From: a bacterium
GTDB taxonomy: Bacteria; Auribacterota; JABMQX01
Assembly (NCBI GenBank): GCA_030691545.1
Contig: JAUYEE010000029.1
Coordinates: forward strand, 1 to 53,604
DNA length: 53,604 bases
Direction of reading: 5' to 3'
Made by a program: the position numbers and the translations under genes. Below the pieces are notes generated by a model. That model was given only the letters and a program-made list of their open reading frames with translations, searched no databases and had not been told where the DNA came from. This document shows, in pieces, positions 26,975-36,766 of this stretch (position 1 is the first letter of the stretch; every line of letters starts with the position of its first letter).

Positions 26975-27703
26975 CTACCGCGAACGCGCCGGTTGTCTTT
27001 TTCTTCGCTTGTTGAGCTTCCAGCCGAGAAAACCTGCTGCGGGTCCCATCATCAGGAGCGTCGCGGGCTCGGGGGCCGCGGCAAAGTTATCCACGTATAA
27101 GTTTTCTGCAGTCTGACCTCCGGCGAAATACATCACGCCGATTGCGTCCACATCTGCCAAAGCTTGGGCGAGCGTAAGGCTTCCGGGATTGCGCCAGGTG
27201 GTCCAGGAGGTGCTGGCAAAATCGGTGCACGTGTACTGAGTCCAGCTTGTGCCAAGTCCTAAGGCCTGGGTGTTGTACTGGAAGATCGAACTCGAGGTGG
27301 TCAGGGTGCTGTTCCCCGTATTGTTGTTGCTCGCGATGAAAAACGTGACCGCGGGCACCGCGCTATTCGACGAGGTCTTCAGCCAGACCGAAAGCCCCGG
27401 TACACTGGAATAGTCAACACCGCCGGCGAGTGTACCCGCCGGACTGGAGGAGGTAGCATCTGCGTAAATGACCGACGTGTAGGTAAACATTACCACCTGG
27501 GGGTATCGAGCGTAAACCGATTGGGAGCCGGAATCATAATTGACCGCCCCGGTGGTGCTGAAGATGTTGTTCAGAGGATCCTCGTCGGTCCTCCAGTTCA
27601 TCTCGTCGCTGTCGAACGTCTCAAGATACCCCCTCGGGTCGCAGAAGGCCGAACCGCAAAAGAAGCAAAGTGCGATCAAAACGACGATTGCTTTTATTCT
27701 CAC
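26975..27703 (-). CDS. PEP-CTERM sorting-domain surface protein
   Basis: 242 residues from GTG 27703, preceded by AGGAGGAGC; the frame is open further to 27775 but a signal peptide starts right after the GTG (VRIKAIVVLIALCFFCGSAF). The body is Ser/Thr/Asn/Tyr-rich and likely a beta-sandwich (LxTFDSDEMNW...YVDNFAAA). The C-terminus has PEPAT, a hydrophobic stretch (LLMMGPAAGFLGW) and a basic tail (KRRKRQ), the sorting signal processed by exosortase. Exosortase itself is not in the window. It has its own promoter and terminator and is monocistronic. Confidence 0.92.
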   Translation of the reverse strand: MRIKAIVVLIALCFFCGSAFCDPRGYLETFDSDEMNWRTDEDPLNNIFSTTGAVNYDSGSQSVYARYPQVVMFTYTSVIYADATSSSPAGTLAGGVDYSSVPGLSVWLKTSSNSAVPAVTFFIASNNNTGNSTLTTSSSIFQYNTQALGLGTSWTQYTCTDFASTSWTTWRNPGSLTLAQALADVDAIGVMYFAGGQTAENLYVDNFAAAPEPATLLMMGPAAGFLGWKLNKRRKRQPARSR

Positions 27704-27765
27704 CCCGAGCTCCTCCTGATTCTGTACAAGGGTTGAGGTGCGCCTGTTACTCCAGAATTTCCAGA

Positions 27766-27794
27766 ATGTTACCACAGTGAACGAGCGGTGTCAA
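27766..27794 (-). promoter_or_regulatory. Sigma-70-type promoter of the PEP-CTERM gene
   Basis: On the minus strand TTGACA and TAACAT are 17 bases apart, giving a leader of about 55 nt. Confidence 0.6.
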
Positions 27795-27945
27795 GGGACA
27801 TTTGCCGCTTGGCGCCTCTTTACGTAATTTTCCGCTATCAATGGCAGCAAGATGCAGGCCAGCGCCTTCTTATCGTGTAATCTATCACATACAAGGGAGA
27901 TAGGAAGACAGAGCGGGCGGTATCACGGAGGAACCGCGTTTACGA

Positions 27946-28122
27946 ATGTCAACGTTTGTTCCTCTGCGAAAACACATGCGTGTTGTCGGAAGGCTTCGCA
28001 GCGCTGTTGAGAGGATTGCCCGGCGTTGGCGGTACGCGATGGACCGCCAAAGAAAAAGCGGGTTACCGAGTAATCCCTCACTTATGGGCGGGAGACATGG
28101 CCGAAAAGAGACGAAGATTTAG
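27946..28122 (+). CDS. Possible small basic protein (58 codons)
   Basis: A short frame starting MSTFVPLRKHMRVVGRL with a continuous Arg/Lys-rich, helix-prone middle (RSAVERIARRWRYAMDRQ). GGAGGA lies about 13 nt upstream, which is further than usual. The stop falls at the edge of an ACAGGATA repeat. No family was recognised, and it could be a chance frame in a 639-bp gap. Confidence 0.22.
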   Translation: MSTFVPLRKHMRVVGRLRSAVERIARRWRYAMDRQRKSGLPSNPSLMGGRHGRKETKI

Positions 28123-28173
28123 ACAGGATAACAGGATACACAGGATAATCCTGAAAATCCTGTTAATCCTGTC
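28122..28173. repeat. ACAGGATA-type inverted repeat
   Basis: Left arm GACAGGATAACAGGAT (28122-28137) and right arm ATCCTGTTAATCCTGTC (28157-28173) pair with one extra base, with further CAGGATAATCCTG between. The first 21 bases recur exactly, in reverse complement, at 49502-49522. Confidence 0.75.
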
Positions 28174-28342
28174 TGATGTTCCTCAGCGATCTCCCTGGCC
28201 GAGCTTTCCGGAAAGGGTCTCGACAGCTGGCTGGCCACGCCAAGCGGGATGGGGACAGCGCGCGAGCACGGGCAGGCCGCGTTCTTCGCGGTGAGTCCCC
28301 CAGAGACTGAGGGGTTGCGTCACCGAACCAGAAGCTGCGCTG

Positions 28343-31300
28343 TCACGGCGTCCCACCGCCCGGGGGAGCGTTCCCGCCCTCGAGCTCGGCGACGATGCGC
28401 GTTGCGTCCTCGGCCCCGTCGAAGGTCGCGCTCAGGGCAAGGGCGCTCTTGATGCTGCGGAGCGCCGCGTCCTTTTGCCCTTCGGCGAGAAGCACCTTGC
28501 CGAGATGGTACCGGATCAACGGGTCCTTGGGGCTTTGTGCCGCGGCGGAAGTGAGTCTCTCCCGAGCCTCGGCGTACCGTTTCAGCTTGAAAAGTGTCCA
28601 ACCGAGGGTGTCGAGGACATTGGTGTCGTCGGGTCGCAGCTCGTTCGCTTTCGTTGCCCAGGACAGGGCTTGATCGAGGTTTGTGTCGGTAGCGCAGGCG
28701 ATCCAGGCGAGATTATTGTACGCAGAAGCCAGCACGACCGGATTCTGGCTTGAAGTGAGCACAGACTCGAACAACTTCTTCGCCTTGTCATAGTCCTTCT
28801 GGGAAAGGTAGTTCTGCCCGGCTAAAATGGCGATTCGCGGATCGTTGGCGCCGTCCTTCAGCGCGGTCTCGAACTCCTTTGCAGCTTCCAGGTGTTTCTT
28901 TTGTGAAACGAGAATCTCCGCAAGACGAGTTCTGACCCAAACAGCCTTGGGGCTGGCATCGAGGACGGTCCGGAGTTCGGCAATCGCCTCATCCGGTTTC
29001 CCAGCGGCCCGGTACGCTCTTGATAGGTTGACTCGCGCGGTATGGAAACCGGAATCCAGCGTGAGCGCCTCCGTGAAACTCGCGATGGCATCCGAAGGTA
29101 GCCCCTTGGACATTTGAGCCAGTCCGAGAATGTCATATAGGTTTGCATCCTTGCTCCCAGCGGCAATGGCCTGCTGGCAGGTGGCGATGGCCTCGTCCGG
29201 TTTTCGGGAGGACAGTTGCGCGGCCGCCACAAAAGCGGGGGCCGTGGCGGCGGACGGAGAGATTCTCTGGATGCGCGCGTACGCCTCTCCCGCTCGGTCG
29301 AGGTCTCCCTGACTCACGAGGGCATCTCCGAGGACGCGGAGGGCATCGGGATTACTTGGGTCGAGTTCAGCCGCTCGCGTAGCGTGAGCAACGGCAGCAT
29401 CGAGAAGACCCGCCCTCCGCTCGAGTTCCGCGACCATCAGGAGGGCCGGGATATAATTCGGGCGGAGGTCCAGAACCGCCTCTATCTCGCGTACCGCATC
29501 CTGGGTATGCCCTTGCGCTTGGAGAACCGCAGACAACCTCATGCGGGCATCTATCCAATCGGGGCGCCCCTGCACCGCCTTGCGAAACTCTGCGATGGAC
29601 TCGACCGCCGACCCCTGGCGGGCACGAACACAGCCGAGAACAAAGTGCGCCCCGGCAGAATCTCTCTGTTCCATTGGCAGCTTTTGCACCTGCTGAATGG
29701 CGTCGTCAAGCTGGCCCGAAAGGTAGTGCAGGTAGGCGAGGATGAGCCTGGCCGCGCGATTTTCCTTACCTTCGTCGAGGATGCTGGTAAGGTCGGCCCG
29801 GGCGGCATCGAGGTCGCCGATTCCTTCGTAAACCGGGACCAGGTCCGCAAAGGCCGCATCGGCAAGGACATCGGGATGGACTTGCACGGCCTCGCGAGCC
29901 TGCTCTCTAACTTCAGGGAGTTTTTTCTGCGCCAGGTAAACCTTCGCGAGCATCACGCGCGACGAGAAAAGGCTCTTGTCCTTTTCGACGGCTTTCACCA
30001 GTTCTGCGGCGGCTTCGTCGAGTTTCCCCTGCGCCAGAAGAGCCTGAGCCGCAAATTCATGTGCCAGGGCCATGTAAGGGTGGTGCTGGAGAATCTGATA
30101 GGAGTAGGCGACCGCCTCCTCGTACTTCTTTTGCAGAATCAGAGTCTCCGCGACAGAACGGTGCGCGGAGACATCCCTCGGATTGGCCTCGGCGACAAGC
30201 TCGAACTCCTTCACTGCCTCTTCGTATTTGCCTTGAGCACGGTAGACTCTTCCCAGGCGATAGTGCAAAGCCGACGTTTCAGTGGCATCGGGATTAGCGA
30301 GTAACGCAGCCTGGCATTGCGAGACAGCTTCATCATATCTCTTCTGGAGCAGCAGGAGTGCTGAGAGGTTAAGGTGAGATCCGATGGAAGAGGGGTCCAC
30401 GCCGATGGCTCGGCGGAATTGGGTCGCGGCCTCGTCCGGCTCGCCCTTTTTCATGTGAGCTAAACCGAGGACGTTGAGAAACCCGACGTCGTTCGGCTTC
30501 TCGGCAAGAGCGGCCTGGCACATTCTGACGGCCCCGTCGGCGTCACCCTCGGCGAGGGCGTCCAGCGCGAGTTCAAGGTCAGTTTTCTGCCCGGTGGATA
30601 CGGCGGCGGCAAGCCTGGCGCGAGCGGCAGCGGCTTCATCCGTTCTACCCTGAATGTCGTAGGCCCGGGCGAGACACTGGAGAGCTTGCCTCTGGGTCGG
30701 GTTTCGAGCGAGGACTTGTTTGCAGTGGAATTCCGCGTCCGAAAACCACCCCTGTTCGAGCGAGATCAAAGCCAGTTGGAGGCGTGCCGCGTCGAGTTCC
30801 GGGAGCTCGCGAAGAAGCGCCTCGAACTCGCGCGCGGCCATCTCGGGGTGGTTGCTCTTGTAAAGCGCCCAAGCGAGGAGATACCGCGCCTCGGCCCACT
30901 GCGGGCGCGCGCGGACGGCGCTTTGAAGGTCAACAACTGCTTCGGTGAACTTCTTCTTCTGGTATAGGACTGAGCCTCTCACAAACCTTGCCGCTGCCTG
31001 AGTAGAGTTACTTCGCATAGCCTGCTGAGCTTCGGCAAGAGCCTGGTCAAACTGGCCCGTTCTGAGGTAGAGGAGGGCGAGAGCGAGGTGAGCCCGCGCT
31101 TGCCCCTTGCTTTTCTGGAGCGCAACTTTTGCGGCGCCCAGGGCTCTTTGATAATAGCTTTCCCGTTCCGTCGGCGAGTCTTTCGCTCTGGCGGCCAAGC
31201 CCTCGTACACCCCCGAAAGAAACATGTACCCCTCGAAGCTTTCCGGGGCGTACTGATTCACGGTTTCCAGCGCGACCTGCAAAGCCTCCTCGTTTTTTCC

Positions 31301-31840
31301 CGTCGCAAGGAGCGCCCTGCCTAACGCCAGGCGCGTTCCGATAAGGTCGGGTTGTTTGTTCAGCGCTGTCCTGAATTCCGCAATCGCCTTTTCGGCCTCG
31401 CCCTGGTCGAGGTAGATGTCCCCCAAAAAGCCGTACAGTTTCGCATACTCGGGATTCTTCGCAAGGGCGGATTGGCAGGCCTCAATTGCCTCCTGTGCTT
31501 TTTCGTCCTCGTAAAGCGCCTGCGCCAGACCCAGGTACGCCATCATGTGGTCGGGTTTCAGCTTGAGGGCATCGCGAAACTTCTGCTCGGCCTCGCCCAG
31601 GCGACGCAGGGAGAAATAGACCTTTCCCAACTGATAGTGCGTTTCGGCGTTCGAGGGGTCGAGGCGAAGGGCCTTGTTGAAATACTCCGCCGCTTTCCGA
31701 AACTGGAGGTTCCTCGCGTACAAAACGCCGTTGTTGTGGTGCCTGCGCGCACGGGACTCCGCCTTCCAGCACCCCATCATGGGCATTAGAAACAACAGAA
31801 TGCTCAGGGCATAGGATACCCGCCAAAGGGATTTTCTCAT
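28343..31840 (-). CDS. Large TPR-repeat lipoprotein (PrsT-like)
   Basis: 1165 residues from ATG 31840, with GGAGGTCACG directly upstream; an open extension to 31918 has no such site. A hydrophobic leader ends in MPMMGC, a lipobox with lipidation at C24 (an atypical Met at -3). The rest is about thirty 34-residue tetratricopeptide repeats (pattern W..LG..Y...G...EA...F..AL...P), forming a long superhelical scaffold. Lipid anchor plus this repeat number resembles PEP-CTERM-system TPR lipoproteins (PrsT), which go with exosortase and exopolysaccharide loci; the link here is inferred from the downstream PEP-CTERM gene on the same strand. The last residues are Gly/Pro-rich (GGNAPPGGGTP). Confidence 0.88.
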   Translation of the reverse strand: MRKSLWRVSYALSILLFLMPMMGCWKAESRARRHHNNGVLYARNLQFRKAAEYFNKALRLDPSNAETHYQLGKVYFSLRRLGEAEQKFRDALKLKPDHMMAYLGLAQALYEDEKAQEAIEACQSALAKNPEYAKLYGFLGDIYLDQGEAEKAIAEFRTALNKQPDLIGTRLALGRALLATGKNEEALQVALETVNQYAPESFEGYMFLSGVYEGLAARAKDSPTERESYYQRALGAAKVALQKSKGQARAHLALALLYLRTGQFDQALAEAQQAMRSNSTQAAARFVRGSVLYQKKKFTEAVVDLQSAVRARPQWAEARYLLAWALYKSNHPEMAAREFEALLRELPELDAARLQLALISLEQGWFSDAEFHCKQVLARNPTQRQALQCLARAYDIQGRTDEAAAARARLAAAVSTGQKTDLELALDALAEGDADGAVRMCQAALAEKPNDVGFLNVLGLAHMKKGEPDEAATQFRRAIGVDPSSIGSHLNLSALLLLQKRYDEAVSQCQAALLANPDATETSALHYRLGRVYRAQGKYEEAVKEFELVAEANPRDVSAHRSVAETLILQKKYEEAVAYSYQILQHHPYMALAHEFAAQALLAQGKLDEAAAELVKAVEKDKSLFSSRVMLAKVYLAQKKLPEVREQAREAVQVHPDVLADAAFADLVPVYEGIGDLDAARADLTSILDEGKENRAARLILAYLHYLSGQLDDAIQQVQKLPMEQRDSAGAHFVLGCVRARQGSAVESIAEFRKAVQGRPDWIDARMRLSAVLQAQGHTQDAVREIEAVLDLRPNYIPALLMVAELERRAGLLDAAVAHATRAAELDPSNPDALRVLGDALVSQGDLDRAGEAYARIQRISPSAATAPAFVAAAQLSSRKPDEAIATCQQAIAAGSKDANLYDILGLAQMSKGLPSDAIASFTEALTLDSGFHTARVNLSRAYRAAGKPDEAIAELRTVLDASPKAVWVRTRLAEILVSQKKHLEAAKEFETALKDGANDPRIAILAGQNYLSQKDYDKAKKLFESVLTSSQNPVVLASAYNNLAWIACATDTNLDQALSWATKANELRPDDTNVLDTLGWTLFKLKRYAEARERLTSAAAQSPKDPLIRYHLGKVLLAEGQKDAALRSIKSALALSATFDGAEDATRIVAELEGGNAPPGGGTP

Positions 31841-32906
31841 CGTGACCTCCGACTTTTCCATGTTGGGCGGATGGAGCAATGGTCTGTGGCGTGAGCACGT
31901 TCCATGCCAGGTGCACACGCTATAGATAAGCGTCCCGCCCCTTCTTTATAGAAGAAAACATTCTGTAATCATTATAGCACAAGAGAAGGGCTGCGTTGGG
32001 GAAACCGGGCATCGGCGATCGTGGTTTAGGCGGGGGGCGGCGGCGGGGTGAAATGATACTCAACCTGGGCGTTCTCGATGTTGTGTAGTTTGTGGGGACC
32101 GCCGCCCCCTGATAGTCAACGATGCTGCTGGTTCGCGGATCAGTCAAGAAGTTTCTGTCAGCTCCGGAAGATTTTGTCGGCGAACGTCTGATAATAATCT
32201 GCGCCCGAGCTGGTGCTGCGAGCCGGCTCGCTTCGTGGATGGAAGTCGTTCAGGTTTCAAGGGTTCTGTTCGTTCTCGGCGGGGAACGTCTGATAGCCTT
32301 ATATAGGGCGACTATATGGCTTGTTATGTCGTATGGAGGCTCTGTTGCACGATAGCGCTGGCGTTTCCTGAGAGAAACATTCGTAGGACATAGGAGACGG
32401 ATGTCCAAAAGATTTCTCCGGCTCGGCGGCCAAAAGCGTAGACGCCGCGGCCATATCTTCCGCAGAAGAAATCGCCCGTGGCCACGGACCGCCCGTTGCT
32501 TCGCCCCTTGAACTCCATGATGAGCCGAGAGGCTCAGAAAGCCGTTGTCAGGAACGACCTGGGGGGAATGAACTCAGGCGCATTCCGTTCCGCTGCAGGG
32601 GGTACCGCACGCACACAGAGGCGCGCCGACCGCTGGCAGATAATCATCTCTTCCAACAAACGTGGCATAAGATGCGATCGTCACGCTTTCATTCGGGAAG
32701 AAGCTGGCCCGATTGACGGAATACGGCCGGCGAATGCAATGTTCCATGAAACCGGCTCTCCCTGATGCCGTGCGTCAACATCCGCCAGTCCCTCGCGTTA
32801 GCCCCCTGCACGACCCGCCCCACCGGGATCAGCAAGAAGAGAAGGAATTGCCTTCCACTCACAATCTTACGTTTTTCTGACTCGGTCTCTGTTCGACATA
32901 TTTTCG
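31841..32906. other. 1.07-kb region without a supported gene
   Basis: It holds the promoter of the TPR lipoprotein at its left end. Several short frames exist (for instance 32122-32355 and 32401-32511) but none has a family signature. A 12-bp direct repeat GAACGTCTGATA occurs at 32182-32193 and 32284-32295 within longer similar text (CGGCG..GAACGTCTGATA). No tRNA or transposase was recognised. It could be an eroded gene or element. Confidence 0.5.
31971..31979 (-). promoter_or_regulatory. Extended -10 promoter element of the TPR lipoprotein
   Basis: The minus strand reads TGCTATAAT, a consensus -10 box with the TGn extension. The -35 region is poor, as is usual for extended -10 promoters. 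Leader about 125 nt. Confidence 0.5.
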
Positions 32907-35900
32907 TCATTTCCGCGCAAGGTCGAGAACCGCGGTAACGATATCGTAGCCTCTCAGGGGGATGTCAAGGGAACTCTCGGCATGCGGGATGGCCTCGCTT
33001 TTTCTCTCGACGATGTCTGCGCTGTGGGCCGAGAGAATCTTGAATTCAGGGAAGGTGACCTTTGCGGTTGTCGGGGTTTCCTCGCAGTTCCAAAGCCGCA
33101 GGACGAATCCGTCGCCATTTTCCGCCATTTTGAACGCCAATAGAACGGCTTGCGGGTCGCCAATTTCGAGGAAGGAGCCGAAGGACTTAGGTCCAGCGTC
33201 GAGGATGAGGGGGTTGGCACGTTCGAGCGCGAATCTCATGGCGTCTGAGTTTTTGCACGGGCCGCGATGAGTCGTGAGGCTGTAGCGGAAGGTGAGCTTG
33301 CCGCCCTGCGAGGCCTTAAAGTTCGTGAACCAGTAGTTGTTCATGATCCAGGAGAAGACCGCCGGATTTTTCATCTCCAGCTCCTTCTGCCATTTGCCCG
33401 TGTTGATCTGGGAAAACTGCACTAACGGGGCATCCAGAGTCACCCAGGTCACGCCAAACTCGTCGTTCGAGAAATCCGCCCAGCGCTGGATGCAGTGCCA
33501 GTCGGAGGAAGAGCCGGGCAATTGCTCGATTCCCGGCTTCATGACCGCGCATGAAATTTCTGTCTTCGCCGTGAAGGGCCGGACATTGAAGGGGAAAGCA
33601 TAATAAACTCCTTCGGCGTCGAGAACCTCGTCCTTGTTAACGGTGTTGCGGATGTCAATTCGCTTCTCGAAATCGTAGAGGATGACCTCCTGAACAATCT
33701 CCGGAGTGTTCTTCGCGGAGGTTCTGACGAGGATGCTTCCTAAGAGAGGTCCGTTTGCACCGGGATAAATCTCGGCTTTCGTCGGGCTGAACCGCTCGAA
33801 CTTCGCTGGTTCGCTCCTTCCGATGTCAACGATGGCCCTTCCGCCAATCGGCGTCTCATATATATATTGGTTGAGCCTGTAAGGGCTTTCCTGGTCAACA
33901 AGCTCTTTCTTCAACTCCTTGTCGAAAATGCTCTTGATGCCGCCGGTAATGGGATCAAGCGTCACCTCGAAGAACCGGTTGCTGATTTTGTTCTCGGAGA
34001 ACGTCACGCTGTTCCGGACTGGAAAGGAAGGAGCCTGGTCCGCAAACCGAAAAGTCTTGTAGCCGACGGCGGGAACGTCTGCCGTCAGTAGAACGGGAAC
34101 GAAATCAGAGTGCGGGTAACTGTCGGGCAAGACCTGGAAGGTGGAAGCCAGTCCGTCGGGGTGCTTGGGGTCGAGCCAACCGGGGATGATGAAGGGCAGA
34201 AGGCAATCCGCCAACTGGTATGCCACTTCTCCCCCGGAAGCAACGTCGCGGATGCACACTTTTCGCTCCTTGAGGCTGCGAATTCCCGAAGTGGCGACGG
34301 GGGGAAGAAATGCCAGTCCGCTTCTCTCCCAGGGTAACGAATTCAGCGGCCCGAACGTACCCTGCCGTCTGTTCTCCTGGGAGTCACAAATGGAGGTTAT
34401 GGCGGACACAAACAATTTGCGGGCTTCGGCGTAGGGCTCAGTGGCGAAGGAGGCTTTGATTTCCCACTGCCCTTTGGTTTCTTCCGAATCGGGCTGGTTG
34501 ATGCTCTGGGCAGCGCCCCAGGTATGCTCGTCGTAGAGCATGATTTTCTCGAGGGTTTTTCGGAATTGCTCGGCGGGATACTCAAAAGATGGATCGAGGA
34601 TTTTTGCGATAGCCGAAAACCTCTCCGCTGCAAAGAACGTCTCGTGCGTCTCTCGCGTGAGAATCGTCTCGTAAGCCGAGGAAGCGTGCCCGTCCGCCCA
34701 CCAATCGGGCCAGGCGAGCTTGTACGTGGGAATCTCCTTCCCGTGCTCTTTCTCTAATCGCGTGAACCATTCCCGCGAGGTCGCTACAATCAGCTTCGGA
34801 TAGGCGTACTTCGCATTCCATTCGCGGATGATGTCGCAAGGCTTCACGTTGGGTGGCGAATTGTCGGTCACGAAACCAGACATCTTGAATCCGAGAATAT
34901 TGTACGGATAGCCCCGCTTCTCGAGTTGCGCGAGGTACGTCGGGAGCTTATCCTCGACCAGCTTGAGCCTGTCGTGGAGCCCCATTGAGTTGCCGAACAT
35001 GTAGTGCTCGGCATTCCAAGCAAGGACCTTGCTGCCGTCCGGCGCCTCCCAGTAAAACGCGTTCGGTCTTTCGAGAACCGGAATACTCCTCGTGTAGTTG
35101 ACGCCCATGCTCAAGTACTTCACGCCGCACCGCGACAGAATCGAAGGAATCGCCCAGCTCACCCCGTTGATGTCGTCGTTCATCGCGGTGACAACGTCAA
35201 AGCCATACTTATCGGCGACGTGCTCGGCATAGTAGACTTTCCTCACAAGCTCTTCCGCGCACTCGAGATCCGTGCCGTTGAGATAGTGAGCGGCAACTTC
35301 TATCCTTCCTTCCTTCACCCGCTTGACAAATTCCTCGATTTGCTCCGGCGTCGCAGTCTCAAGAAACCTCTGCACGGTGAAGGACGTTTCGCACACCCAT
35401 TTGAACTTCGCCCCTTCAGGGTAATCGTCCGTCTGTTTGCAGAAGTCGAGCACTTGCCGGATGTAGTCACCGTGCCGCTTGAAGATTTCGGTCTGAAGAT
35501 GCGTGTAGCCGATATCGGTATGAGTGTGCTGAACGACGTAGATTTCCCATTTCCTTGCCGGGGTGATGGTCACTTCCACCTGCGTCTCGCCCGCGTCCGT
35601 CTTCAGCAATAGAGTTGCAGGCGCTGGCTTTTCGATATCGGGCAGCTCAATCTGGTGTGTGCTCCAGCCGAAGGGAAGCGTTCCCAGGTCAACGGCGAAG
35701 ACTTTCCCGTCGAGATTCATCTGCGCCTTTGCCTTCGTCTCATCGCCCGTATTGAGCACGCGGAGCGTCGCCAGTTGTCGCAGCGAGCCATCGTCTGCCC
35801 TCACGAGAAACCGCCCGGGCTGAATCTCGCACGTGATTTCGCCTTCTTTTACCTTCGCTCCGACTCGAAGATGAAATCCCCATCCTCCGGTGCCCTGGTC

Positions 35901-36449
35901 CACCTTGACGAGGCAGCGATTCAATCCTTTATTGAGCCGAGCAATAATCATATCCTCGCCCGGATTCAGGCCCCGGTGCTCGTGATTGTCGTGAACCAGT
36001 TTATCGTTCATCCAGAGGCGGACTCCGTCGTCGCTTCCCAACTCGATAGAAGCCGCGACATCCTCCTCGCTCGGGATGAAGCAGAACGCGTAACCCACAA
36101 CGTCATTCTTCCCGGAGAGTGCCCCGACGAAATCCACAATTCCGTCGGCTGAGGGCTTCCATATCTTCCACATCGCCTTTCCGCCTTCCGCAACCGAGCT
36201 TTCGTGCTCCATTCCTTCCTTCGGGACAATCGCCGCTTCCCCGCCCGCCGTGGCGAGAAAATCCTCCGTGAAACCTTTGCACTCGACATTCGGGAACGGC
36301 CCGCAGACCAGCCATTCCGTGGGTATGCCACGTGTGTCGAGACTGGAGAGTCTCGGCTCTTCAGGCCCTGCGTCGCGCAGAGGTATTAAAAAAAACAGTG
36401 CCAGGGAAAACGACGCCATCATCATCGAGAAACCGGGTTGCTTCATCAT
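32907..36449 (-). CDS. Exported GH38-type alpha-mannosidase-like protein
   Basis: 1180 residues from ATG 36449, preceded by AGGAGAGGAGC; the open extension to 36791 overlaps the divergent transporter gene. A signal peptide (MMKQPGFSMMMASFSLALFFLI) is followed by an N-terminal beta-sandwich (about 30-280). The GH38-like catalytic region has VVQHTHTDIGYT (zinc His and Asp), a likely nucleophile Asp in MNDDINGVSWAIPSIL, and a second zinc His in YDEHTWGAAQ. A long C-terminal beta domain (NRFFEVTLDPITGGIKSIFDKEL...) completes the family architecture. The DIGYT and NDDINGV forms differ from classical DxGW/DxFG motifs, so it is a divergent branch and mannoside specificity is not assured. Acts outside the cytoplasm on glycans. 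Confidence 0.85.
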   Translation of the reverse strand: MMKQPGFSMMMASFSLALFFLIPLRDAGPEEPRLSSLDTRGIPTEWLVCGPFPNVECKGFTEDFLATAGGEAAIVPKEGMEHESSVAEGGKAMWKIWKPSADGIVDFVGALSGKNDVVGYAFCFIPSEEDVAASIELGSDDGVRLWMNDKLVHDNHEHRGLNPGEDMIIARLNKGLNRCLVKVDQGTGGWGFHLRVGAKVKEGEITCEIQPGRFLVRADDGSLRQLATLRVLNTGDETKAKAQMNLDGKVFAVDLGTLPFGWSTHQIELPDIEKPAPATLLLKTDAGETQVEVTITPARKWEIYVVQHTHTDIGYTHLQTEIFKRHGDYIRQVLDFCKQTDDYPEGAKFKWVCETSFTVQRFLETATPEQIEEFVKRVKEGRIEVAAHYLNGTDLECAEELVRKVYYAEHVADKYGFDVVTAMNDDINGVSWAIPSILSRCGVKYLSMGVNYTRSIPVLERPNAFYWEAPDGSKVLAWNAEHYMFGNSMGLHDRLKLVEDKLPTYLAQLEKRGYPYNILGFKMSGFVTDNSPPNVKPCDIIREWNAKYAYPKLIVATSREWFTRLEKEHGKEIPTYKLAWPDWWADGHASSAYETILTRETHETFFAAERFSAIAKILDPSFEYPAEQFRKTLEKIMLYDEHTWGAAQSINQPDSEETKGQWEIKASFATEPYAEARKLFVSAITSICDSQENRRQGTFGPLNSLPWERSGLAFLPPVATSGIRSLKERKVCIRDVASGGEVAYQLADCLLPFIIPGWLDPKHPDGLASTFQVLPDSYPHSDFVPVLLTADVPAVGYKTFRFADQAPSFPVRNSVTFSENKISNRFFEVTLDPITGGIKSIFDKELKKELVDQESPYRLNQYIYETPIGGRAIVDIGRSEPAKFERFSPTKAEIYPGANGPLLGSILVRTSAKNTPEIVQEVILYDFEKRIDIRNTVNKDEVLDAEGVYYAFPFNVRPFTAKTEISCAVMKPGIEQLPGSSSDWHCIQRWADFSNDEFGVTWVTLDAPLVQFSQINTGKWQKELEMKNPAVFSWIMNNYWFTNFKASQGGKLTFRYSLTTHRGPCKNSDAMRFALERANPLILDAGPKSFGSFLEIGDPQAVLLAFKMAENGDGFVLRLWNCEETPTTAKVTFPEFKILSAHSADIVERKSEAIPHAESSLDIPLRGYDIVTAVLDLARK

Positions 36450-36766
36450 GGTTGTGCTCCTCTCCTTGAAGAAGTCCGCGTCTTGTGCCCGCACGAGAAT
36501 GCGAGGCGGAATCGAGCCAGCGCGCCACCCTTGAGCATACTGAATTGGCCTGCTGCTGTACAGCGTGATTGCGAGTGCTCTGCAACACGAGCGACGGTTG
36601 TGCGCATCCGGCCTTTCTGGTAGCATTCTGCGAAGGACCCGCGCCCAGGGCGAACCTGAAGCTCGCTGGCGGCTGGCGGCCCCAGACAACTGCCCGGAGT
36701 GTGAGATTTCCTTTTCGTGACGGCGCACCCGGGAAGCGAGACAAAGCAGCGTGAGAGGAATGCACC
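36450..36766. other. Divergent intergenic region, GH38-like gene and transporter
   Basis: 317 bp. No gene and no strong promoter was recognised; the only candidate for the minus-strand gene is TTGCAG-17-TGTACA, a weak match. AGAGGA before 36767 serves as ribosome binding site of the transporter. Confidence 0.4.

Noticed and set aside
32338..32350. GGCTCTGTTGCA-like text resembling an IS6-family terminal repeat
   Set aside because: A single 12-base resemblance with no partner end and no transposase remnant nearby.
32401..32511. 36-codon Arg-rich frame with AGGAGACGG upstream
   Set aside because: Looks superficially like a small basic ribosomal protein but does not match L34 or L36; no conservation evidence.
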